Shown here in pieces: positions 57,948-64,000 of a DNA stretch of 64,000 nucleotides. The notes below the pieces were generated by a model. It was not told the origin of the DNA and searched no databases. It was given only the letters and a program-made list of their open reading frames with translations. Source of the DNA: JAMZMI01 sp039944535 (GTDB taxonomy: Bacteria; Bacteroidota; Bacteroidia; Cytophagales; Cyclobacteriaceae); contig JBDUYP010000007.1 in the NCBI GenBank assembly GCA_039944535.1, positions 248,001 to 312,000 of the forward strand, in the 5' to 3' direction. Position 1 is the first letter of the stretch. Every line of letters starts with the position of its first letter. A program made the translations under genes and the position numbers.

Positions 57948-59222
57948 CTAGAATCCACCACGGAATTTGTAAGTCTGAGATACTTTGTCAATCGCAACAA
58001 TATACGCTGCAATACGCAAAGATGTGCCATATTTTTGAGCTGTGGCATATACCTTGTCAAAAGCCGTCTTCATGATCCTGTCCGACCGGCGATTGACGCG
58101 CTCAGCAGTCCATTTGTACCCGAGGCGGTTTTGTACCCACTCGAAGTACGAGACGGTCACACCTCCGGCATTCGCCAATATGTCGGGTACAGCCATGATT
58201 CCTTTCTCGTTGATGATATCGTCTGCTTTAGCTGAGGTTGGGCCGTTGGCTCCTTCTACTATTAGCTTTGCCCGGATCTTATCTACATTGTGCTTTGTGA
58301 TCACATCCTCGACAGCCGCCGGTACCAGCACATCCACATCAAGCAGAAGCAAGTCATCGGAGGAGATTTTTTCTGCACCAGCATAACCTTCGAGCGTACC
58401 ACCATTACCTAATCTGTAATTGATAGCTTCTTCTATATTGATGCCGTGCTCGTTGTAAAACGCTCCGGTGTGGTCGCTTATAGCCACAATTTTTACACCA
58501 CGCTCTGCTAGCAGTGTTGCAGCCCATGAGCCAACATTTCCAAAACCCTGAACCGCACAAGTTGCCTTAAATGGATTGATTTTCATCTTTTCCATTCCGG
58601 CGAGAGCAGAGATCATCACGCCTCTACCTGTTGCTTCAGTTCTTCCCAGCGAGCCTCCCAATACGATCGGCTTTCCTGTAACTACCGCGTTGACGGTCAT
58701 GCCCTGAGCACGAGAGTAGTGGTCCATCAGCCAGGCCATTTCCCTTGGTCCGGTACCCATGTCTGGTGCAGGTATGTCTTTGTCTGGGCCGAATATTTCG
58801 TGCATCGACTGTGTAAAAGCTCGTGTCATTCGCTCGATCTCTCCAGCCGACATTTCTCTTGGATTACACTTGATGCCTCCTTTGGCACCACCATAAGGAA
58901 TATCTACCACGGCGCACTTCCATGTCATCCATGCAGCGAGTGCCTTGACCTCATCGAGATTCACATCCATGTCATACCGGATGCCACCTTTGGATGGCCC
59001 CAAGATATTAGAATGGATTACGCGGTAGCCTTCAAAAACCTTGATGGAACCATCATCCATCGTTACCGGCAGGTTGACTATTACCTGCTTGGTAGGGGAC
59101 TTCAATACATTGTAGATTTCGTCATCTAATCCTAGATGCTCAGCAGCAATGTTGAACCTGGACATCATGGACTCAAATGGATTGTCCTTGTCCTTAATAG
59201 GGGCGGGTTCTATATATGCCAT
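57948..59222 (-). CDS. gdhA: Glutamate dehydrogenase (Glu/Leu/Phe/Val family)
   Basis: A 424-residue oxidative deaminase. The active-site loop PYGGAKGGI lies at about 108-116, with the Rossmann segment QGFGNVGSWAATLLAE near 219-234 in the C-terminal half. The length and the start MAYIEPAPIKDKDNPFE suit the family. It interconverts glutamate and 2-oxoglutarate with NAD(P). The gene has a TAGATTTG box 42 bp upstream. Confidence 0.94.
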   Translation of the reverse strand: MAYIEPAPIKDKDNPFESMMSRFNIAAEHLGLDDEIYNVLKSPTKQVIVNLPVTMDDGSIKVFEGYRVIHSNILGPSKGGIRYDMDVNLDEVKALAAWMTWKCAVVDIPYGGAKGGIKCNPREMSAGEIERMTRAFTQSMHEIFGPDKDIPAPDMGTGPREMAWLMDHYSRAQGMTVNAVVTGKPIVLGGSLGRTEATGRGVMISALAGMEKMKINPFKATCAVQGFGNVGSWAATLLAERGVKIVAISDHTGAFYNEHGINIEEAINYRLGNGGTLEGYAGAEKISSDDLLLLDVDVLVPAAVEDVITKHNVDKIRAKLIVEGANGPTSAKADDIINEKGIMAVPDILANAGGVTVSYFEWVQNRLGYKWTAERVNRRSDRIMKTAFDKVYATAQKYGTSLRIAAYIVAIDKVSQTYKFRGGF

Positions 59223-59264
59223 AGACTAAAAATTGAATTTGGGGTTTGTTGTTTACTTGATAGG

Positions 59265-59272
59265 CAAATCTA
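59265..59272 (-). promoter_or_regulatory. Candidate -7 box of glutamate dehydrogenase
   Basis: TAGATTTG on the minus strand matches TAnnTTTG exactly, 42 bp upstream of the start codon; it overlaps the last codon of cdsA (stop 59270-59272). No clear TTG box. Confidence 0.4.
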
Positions 59273-60109
59273 CGTGTTTCCCCATATTTCGTTGAAAAGT
59301 TTTAAGAAAACAACAATAAAAGGGATAGATAAAATCAAACTGTCGAATCGGTCGAGAAAGCCTCCATGCCCGGGAATAGTGGTTCCTGAGTCTTTGATCT
59401 CGAGAGATCGCTTAAATAATGATTCCACCAAATCGCCATATGTGCCTACCACCACCACGATTATAGATACGATTATCCACTCCCAAAGCAACAAATCAGT
59501 GTAGTAATTCGAGATCATAAGGGCAAAACCCAAAGATGTAACAGCACCACCCACAAATCCTTCCCATGACTTTTTGGGTGAAATTCGACTGAAAAGTTTA
59601 GTTTTTCCAAAGAAGGTTCCAGCAAAGTATGCACCGGTATCACTGGCCCAGATGATGAGCAGAAGTCCGAGTAGGATTTGGTAACTGTAGTAGTCGTGAT
59701 GAAACACAATGATATTCATGAGTGCAAACGGGAGCGCCACGTATGTGATACCCAGATAAAACAGCGCGATATTGATAAAAGGGTTGCTGTCGCTTTTCTT
59801 GTAGAGCTTCACAACCAAACTCAATGAAGCCAGCGGAAAGAGCGCAAAGTAGTAGTTACTATTCCAGTTTTGGCTCTCTATCAAAAAGCTTAATACAAAC
59901 ATGAGTCCCCCGACAATCACACCAAGAACTCGAATCGGGAGATAGTTTTGCAACCGCACCAGGCGATAAAATTCCCATAAAGCCAGTACGGCGATGGCTA
60001 GAAAAACTGCAAAATATGACCACTCCCCATAAATCAGAGCTGCAATGATCACAAACGCCCCGATAAACCCGGCAAGCATTCTTTGTCTTAAATCTTTGAA
60101 CTTATTCAA
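59270..60109 (-). CDS. cdsA: Phosphatidate cytidylyltransferase
   Basis: A 279-residue multi-span enzyme making CDP-diacylglycerol. The C-terminal signature S-x-x-x-K-R-x4-K-D-S and PGHGGFLDRFDS (about 236-262) fits the CDS family pattern perfectly. It overlaps the upstream DUF2007 gene by 8 bp, so it is probably in one transcript with DUF2007 and the CPBP protease. Confidence 0.94.
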   Translation of the reverse strand: MNKFKDLRQRMLAGFIGAFVIIAALIYGEWSYFAVFLAIAVLALWEFYRLVRLQNYLPIRVLGVIVGGLMFVLSFLIESQNWNSNYYFALFPLASLSLVVKLYKKSDSNPFINIALFYLGITYVALPFALMNIIVFHHDYYSYQILLGLLLIIWASDTGAYFAGTFFGKTKLFSRISPKKSWEGFVGGAVTSLGFALMISNYYTDLLLWEWIIVSIIVVVVGTYGDLVESLFKRSLEIKDSGTTIPGHGGFLDRFDSLILSIPFIVVFLKLFNEIWGNT

Positions 60110-60308
60110 ACTTGATTTCTTCGTTTATAATCTTCAATGCTCTGATTACATGCTCAGGAGCAACGAGCACTTCAAAGTGCCCAAAATGGTATGTCGAATC
60201 TTTTTTGTTGAGCATAATTGGGTTAAAATCACGATCTGCTAAAACCGCCCTTACAATCTCTGCCCTATGCTCGTCATCAGCTTGATATACCTTTTGCCAG
60301 TTACTCAT
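60102..60308 (-). CDS. DUF2007-family small protein
   Basis: A 68-residue protein beginning MSNWQKVYQADDEHRAEIVR with later ILNKKDSTYHFGHFEVLVAP, typical of DUF2007 (putative signal-transducing protein, ACT/GlnB-like ferredoxin fold). Function unknown. Overlaps cdsA by 8 bp and the CPBP gene by 8 bp. Confidence 0.8.
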   Translation of the reverse strand: MSNWQKVYQADDEHRAEIVRAVLADRDFNPIMLNKKDSTYHFGHFEVLVAPEHVIRALKIINEEIKFE

Positions 60309-61245
60309 CGGTAGTTTTCAGAAAATAACGCCTGAATAGAACCAGAAAAAAGATACCAGCCGCTAAAAATAGCAGAATTACATAATATGGAGGCGAACTT
60401 TCCAATTCTTCGGGATTCATATCTATACTTCCGGTTTGACTCAGGTATAGGATACTTAGCGAAAAAGCATTGTTTACAAAGTGGCCTACCATTGACAAAG
60501 TTAAATTTCCGGACCACAAATAAAGATAGCCAAACAGCACTCCCAGCATCATACGGGGCACGAGCCCATAAAACTGAAAGTGAAAAAGAGCAAAAAGCAA
60601 CGCCGATACCCAGATGGCTACATGGGCATTTTTTAAGGTTTTATGAAACAGGTTTTGGATCAGGCCTCTAAACAGCAGTTCCTCGCCAATAGCCGGAACC
60701 ACCGCAACCACAATCAGGGCAATCAGGAAATAAAAAAGCGAGTCGAATGCGGTGAGGTATTTGGTCAGAGCTTCAGCCCTGTCTTCGAAATCCCTGGCCC
60801 ACTTTTCTAATCCACTTAGCCACTCTGGCAGCACAATGCCTTGATTCCACTCTATGAGCACACTGTTGACAATCATAAAGCAAAAAATGATCACTGCTGC
60901 CATCAGCACCGGAAGCGGCAAAGCCTGCTTGAACTCAGACACCTCGGTAAAATTCAGGTTCAGGTATTTTTTGGTGAAAACCAAGGGAGCAATGATAAAT
61001 GCGCCGATGGAAGTAGCGCCCTGAGTGATCAACAGAGGGAGTTTTGCATCGGGATTCCCGTAAGGGTTTTGGATGGCATCCATCATAACCCCAAAATCAA
61101 AATTGAAAAGGGGCAGGGTGATTAAAATCCCAATGATTTGAAAGACAAAAAGACTTATGAAAACATAAGCCGCCAATATGATCAATAGCACCCAGGGTTT
61201 TTGAGTTTGTCCCTCATCCAGGGTGATTTTGAGGATGTTCTGCAT
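60301..61245 (-). CDS. CPBP-family intramembrane metalloprotease
   Basis: A 314-residue membrane protein with seven or eight spans. The active-site motifs are EELLFRG with Glu188 and Glu189, FALFHFQFYG and HFVNNAFSLS (about 216-225, 254-263), typical of the CAAX protease/Rce1-like CPBP family. Substrate unknown. It starts a minus-strand run with DUF2007 and cdsA and is divergent from dus by 38 bp. Confidence 0.88.
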   Translation of the reverse strand: MQNILKITLDEGQTQKPWVLLIILAAYVFISLFVFQIIGILITLPLFNFDFGVMMDAIQNPYGNPDAKLPLLITQGATSIGAFIIAPLVFTKKYLNLNFTEVSEFKQALPLPVLMAAVIIFCFMIVNSVLIEWNQGIVLPEWLSGLEKWARDFEDRAEALTKYLTAFDSLFYFLIALIVVAVVPAIGEELLFRGLIQNLFHKTLKNAHVAIWVSALLFALFHFQFYGLVPRMMLGVLFGYLYLWSGNLTLSMVGHFVNNAFSLSILYLSQTGSIDMNPEELESSPPYYVILLFLAAGIFFLVLFRRYFLKTTDE

Positions 61246-61283
61246 AATTGATCTAAATTTACGGCAAAAATATACTTTTCATT

Positions 61284-62273
61284 TTGGTCAAGATAGGAAA
61301 CGTAGAAATAGGAGAATTTCCGCTATTGCTGGCACCCATGGAGGACGTAAGTGATCCGCCATTTAGGGCAGTCTGTAAGGAAAATGGGGCAGACTTGATG
61401 TACACGGAGTTTATATCTTCGGAAGGGTTGATTCGCCATGCATCCAAAAGTGTGGAGAAGCTCGACATATATGATTACGAGCGACCTATCGGGATCCAGA
61501 TTTTTGGTGACAAGATAGAATCTATGCGAGAAGCTGCTGCTATTGCGGAAGCTGCTAACCCAGAATTGATAGACATAAATTATGGTTGCCCTGTGAAAAA
61601 AGTGGCCTGCAAAGGTGCTGGTGCGGGAATATTGCTGGACATACCCAAGATGGAGTCTATGACGGGCGAAATTGTGAAGGCCGTCAATAAGCCCGTGACG
61701 GTGAAGACCCGACTAGGCTGGGATGACAGTACTATCAAAATCGTAGAAGTTGCCAAAAGACTCCAAGGAGTGGGTATTCAGGCATTGACTATTCACGGTC
61801 GCACTCGCCAGCAGATGTACAAAGGTGTGGCTGACTGGACCAAAATTGCTGAGGTGAAAAACCACCCGGATATTCACATTCCGATTTTTGGTAATGGTGA
61901 TATAGATAGCCCGGAGAAGGCCGTGGAATACAGAGATAAGTATGGCATAGACGGCATCATGATCGGACGTGCGGCCATTGGCTACCCGTGGATTTTCAAC
62001 GAGATCAAGCACTACATGGAGACAGGTGAACACCTGGCAAAACCTAATCTGGAAGAGCGGGTGCGCATAACGGAAAAGCATCTGGATTTCTCCGTAGAGT
62101 GGAAGGAGGGGTTGAAAGGTATCTTTGAAATGCGCCGGCACTACACCAACTATTTCAGGGGAATACCTAACTTCAAGCCATATCGTACGCGGCTGGTGGA
62201 GTCAGATTCTTATGATGAAATCAGGGAGATTTTGGCTGAAATCCCGGAAGTATTTGCCGAAGCAATGGCCTAA
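61284..62273 (+). CDS. dusB: tRNA-dihydrouridine synthase (Dus family)
   Basis: A 329-residue FMN enzyme. LLAPMEDVSDPPFR near 14-27, INYGCPVKKVACKGAGAGIL with catalytic Cys109, and TIHGRTRQQMYKG are Dus hallmarks. The start is TTG at 61284, as no ATG or GTG precedes the conserved strand. The DusB subtype is inferred from length and the KKVACKGAGAG segment. The next gene follows 3 bp later. Confidence 0.92.
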   Translation: MVKIGNVEIGEFPLLLAPMEDVSDPPFRAVCKENGADLMYTEFISSEGLIRHASKSVEKLDIYDYERPIGIQIFGDKIESMREAAAIAEAANPELIDINYGCPVKKVACKGAGAGILLDIPKMESMTGEIVKAVNKPVTVKTRLGWDDSTIKIVEVAKRLQGVGIQALTIHGRTRQQMYKGVADWTKIAEVKNHPDIHIPIFGNGDIDSPEKAVEYRDKYGIDGIMIGRAAIGYPWIFNEIKHYMETGEHLAKPNLEERVRITEKHLDFSVEWKEGLKGIFEMRRHYTNYFRGIPNFKPYRTRLVESDSYDEIREILAEIPEVFAEAMA

Positions 62274-62276
62274 TCT

Positions 62277-63185
62277 ATGCAAAGCAGAACCCCTGTCCTT
62301 GCGTGGCTATTGCTCATTTTGCTTTCTCTGATCTGGGGGAGTTCGTTCATTTTGATCAAAAGAGGATTGATAGGGCTAAACCCTACCGAACTCGGTGCGC
62401 TTAGAATCTTTTTGGCTGGTGTAGTCATGCTGCCCTTGGCCGTCAGAAGGTTTGGCCAGGTGCCAAAACATCGCATCAAATTCTTGATTGTCATAGCTTT
62501 GGTAGGCAGTTTTGTTCCTTCTTTCTTATTTGCCATAGCTCAAACAAGACTGGCCAGTTCGATTACCGGAGTGCTCAATGCTGTGACGCCTATTTTCACT
62601 ATCCTGATCGGGGTTTTGGTTTACGGCCAGAAGAAAGACCCAAGAGTTTACATAGGGGTACTTATCGGGTTTGTGGGTACAGCCACATTAATAACCAATG
62701 GCTCTTTGGGAAGTATCCAGCATATCAACGCATACGCCCTGCTAATAGTCATCGCTTCTATGCTTTATGGTGTGAATGGAAATGTGATCAAATTTCACCT
62801 GTCTGATCTACCTGCTTTGACGATCACTTCTGTATCTCTGAGTTTTGGTGGAATTGTTAGCGGACTATACCTGATATTTTTCACTGATTACTTTCATAGG
62901 GTGAGCCACCTTGAGGAGGTGCTGCATGCTTCATATTACATAGTTTTTCTGGGTGTACTGGGCACAGCACTTGCGCTGGTTATTTTCAATAGGCTTGTAC
63001 AACTTACTGACCCGGTATTCACTTCGTCAGTGACTTATATTATTCCCATAGTGGCGGTGCTTTGGGGTCTGTGGGATGGAGAGTCTCTTTACCCAGCGCA
63101 TTATGTCGGCATTCTACTCATACTGCTGGGGGTGTATATCACCAACAAGTTGAGCGTCAGAAAACAAAAAAAGCTGAATCCGTGA
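62277..63185 (+). CDS. EamA/DMT-superfamily transporter
   Basis: A 302-residue protein with ten membrane spans in two EamA repeats; the first shows LLSLIWGSSFILIKRGLIGL and the second ASMLYGVNGNVIKFHLSD. Substrate unknown; such carriers export amino acids or metabolites. It starts 3 bp after dusB. Its stop codon is inside a hairpin that may terminate both this and the convergent gene. Confidence 0.9.
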   Translation: MQSRTPVLAWLLLILLSLIWGSSFILIKRGLIGLNPTELGALRIFLAGVVMLPLAVRRFGQVPKHRIKFLIVIALVGSFVPSFLFAIAQTRLASSITGVLNAVTPIFTILIGVLVYGQKKDPRVYIGVLIGFVGTATLITNGSLGSIQHINAYALLIVIASMLYGVNGNVIKFHLSDLPALTITSVSLSFGGIVSGLYLIFFTDYFHRVSHLEEVLHASYYIVFLGVLGTALALVIFNRLVQLTDPVFTSSVTYIIPIVAVLWGLWDGESLYPAHYVGILLILLGVYITNKLSVRKQKKLNP

Positions 63186-63198
63186 GAATCCAGCTTTT
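63167..63198. terminator. Bidirectional terminator hairpin
   Basis: AAAAGCTG (63169-63176) pairs with CAGCTTTT (63191-63198), an 8-bp stem with a partly paired interior. On the minus strand it is followed by a T-rich run, the better orientation; it lies between the convergent EamA and zinc-ribbon genes. Confidence 0.6.
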
Positions 63199-63219
63199 AT
63201 CAGTATATCGTTTATGATT

Positions 63220-64000
63220 TTAGCTCAGCTTTGAGAAATCAAATTCTTCTAGGAACTTCCTCGCTTCAGTTCTGTTTTGGAATTCGTAGATCAGAGTTTC
63301 ACCATTCGTGTCATGAATCTCAACTTTTATCATTTCAATGTTGTGATCATGGTCATGTGGGTGAACGCCAAGTGCCACAATGGCTTCATTCTGCTCAGGG
63401 TTGCTGGAAAGGTTCTTTGTGATTCTCTTAATCCTACCACAGTAGCTACACTTGTATTCTTTTTCTATTTCGCCATCCTGACCATCTTTAGGAGCTACTA
63501 ATATTTCTTCCTTCTCAAGTTTTAGCGTTTGGAACCCGCACCTATCGCACTCAAGTGCGCTGAGGTGGCCCGCATATTTTTCAATGTGCGTATCCTTAGT
63601 CTCTTCGTCAATCCACACGTCATAATCTACAGAGAACGCATCTTCCTCAGCCTGCATCCCTTCATCCAGATATGCGTCTTCTTCTGACTCGCTCAGTAGT
63701 TTCATTTTATTTCCAGTAGCCGGATTTACCCTTGGCGTATATCTGAGCCTTTTTAGCTTTTTGCTAAGTGGCCCTGGGTAGTAATATCTGAAAATCAGAT
63801 AAGCGATGTAACCGTGAAGCGTTCCCAAACAGAGAGAAATAAATACTCTGATTGCGAACCATACGGCACTTATTTCAACAATATCTGTTTTGGCCGTATT
63901 AGCTATGAAAAATATTGCCGCAGCTATGGCATAATTTACGTTGAGATAGGACTTGATTTCTGACTCACTGGCCAGTTCATATTTCTCTTTGTAACCTCCG
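63220..64000 (-). CDS. Membrane protein with C-terminal zinc ribbon, N-terminus beyond window
   Basis: The reading frame stays open to the right edge, so the gene is partial at its 5' end; a TTG at 63828 is only an internal codon. My translation upstream gives GYKEKYELASESEIKSYLN, then two membrane spans (YAIAAAIFFIANT and the region from VWFAIRVFISLCL to HGYIAYLIF). The cytoplasmic remainder has an acidic linker and two CxxC pairs (CDRC, CSYC about 40 residues apart), a zinc ribbon. A histidine-rich HPHDHDH follows. I do not recognise the family; metal binding is probable, function unknown. Confidence 0.7.
   Translation of the reverse strand, partial: GGYKEKYELASESEIKSYLNVNYAIAAAIFFIANTAKTDIVEISAVWFAIRVFISLCLGTLHGYIAYLIFRYYYPGPLSKKLKRLRYTPRVNPATGNKMKLLSESEEDAYLDEGMQAEEDAFSVDYDVWIDEETKDTHIEKYAGHLSALECDRCGFQTLKLEKEEILVAPKDGQDGEIEKEYKCSYCGRIKRITKNLSSNPEQNEAIVALGVHPHDHDHNIEMIKVEIHDTNGETLIYEFQNRTEARKFLEEFDFSKLS

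Noticed and set aside
63220..63828. Complete 202-residue gene starting at TTG 63828
   Set aside because: The frame is open and shows membrane spans up to the right edge, so the true start lies outside the window.

Overview
The window reads as a chromosomal segment of a Bacteroidota bacterium, most plausibly a marine-type Cytophagales member; genus and species cannot be decided from the sequence. The grounds are a TonB receptor with a carboxypeptidase-D-like N-terminal domain, an exosortase pair beside exopolysaccharide genes, CxxxY-type CcmE, many DUF families typical of the phylum, Bacteroidota-style -7 boxes (TAnnTTTG), little visible Shine-Dalgarno sequence, and very tight gene packing with many 1-26 bp overlaps. 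No rRNA, tRNA, CRISPR array, integrase or transposase was seen.

Layout. (1) 1-4.7 kb, minus strand: the start of a DUF2520 Rossmann protein cut by the window edge, then a ccmBCDEF-type cytochrome c maturation operon. (2) 4.8-31.7 kb: a large surface-polysaccharide locus. It encodes nucleotide-sugar enzymes (UDP-glucuronate epimerase, RfbB/A/C, three UDP-sugar dehydrogenases, UDP-xylose synthase, WecB), a PAPS-forming sulfate activation set (CysC, CysD, CysN, CysQ), an export and chain-length pair (Wza-like and Wzz-like), an AT-rich core with flippase, polymerase and glycosyltransferase, a WecG/TagA transferase, GlmS, two initiating phosphoglycosyltransferases, and an exosortase pair. A small four-helix-bundle gene framed by an imperfect inverted repeat sits between cysD and cysN. 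(3) 31.8-40.3 kb: pheS, then a minus-strand operon joining a SpoIIE/STAS/HATPase partner-switching module to two SurA-type periplasmic chaperones and a MoxR ATPase, then guaB. (4) 40.4-46.6 kb: a vitamin-uptake neighbourhood with a PnuC-family transporter, NadR-like kinase, TPP riboswitch, TonB receptor and thiamine-pyrophosphokinase-like protein, followed by a secreted TPR/propeller protein. (5) 46.7-48.9 kb: a lone NACHT NTPase gene, probably anti-phage, and a gene-free stretch holding two inverted-repeat structures. (6) 48.9-52.9 kb: a von Willebrand A protein divergent from an ECF sigma factor with a membrane TonB/carboxypeptidase-D fusion. (7) 52.9-64 kb: housekeeping genes (prmC, ribD, fRMsr, M48 peptidase, psd, glutamate dehydrogenase, cdsA, CPBP protease, dus, EamA transporter) and a partial zinc-ribbon membrane protein at the right edge.

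How the genes fit together. The polysaccharide locus can supply UDP-glucuronate, UDP-galacturonate, UDP-xylose, UDP-ManNAcA, probably UDP-GalNAcA, a dTDP-4-keto sugar and PAPS, so the product is predicted to be strongly acidic and possibly sulfated. The TagO-, WecB-, WecC- and WecG-like proteins together match the first steps of an enterobacterial-common-antigen-like GlcNAc-ManNAcA lipid intermediate. The TPP riboswitch ties the TonB receptor to thiamine. The most unusual items are the inverted-repeat-bounded four-helix-bundle gene inside cysDN, the stand-alone NACHT gene next to structured repeats, and two proteins that reuse SusC-like N-terminal motifs without a beta-barrel.
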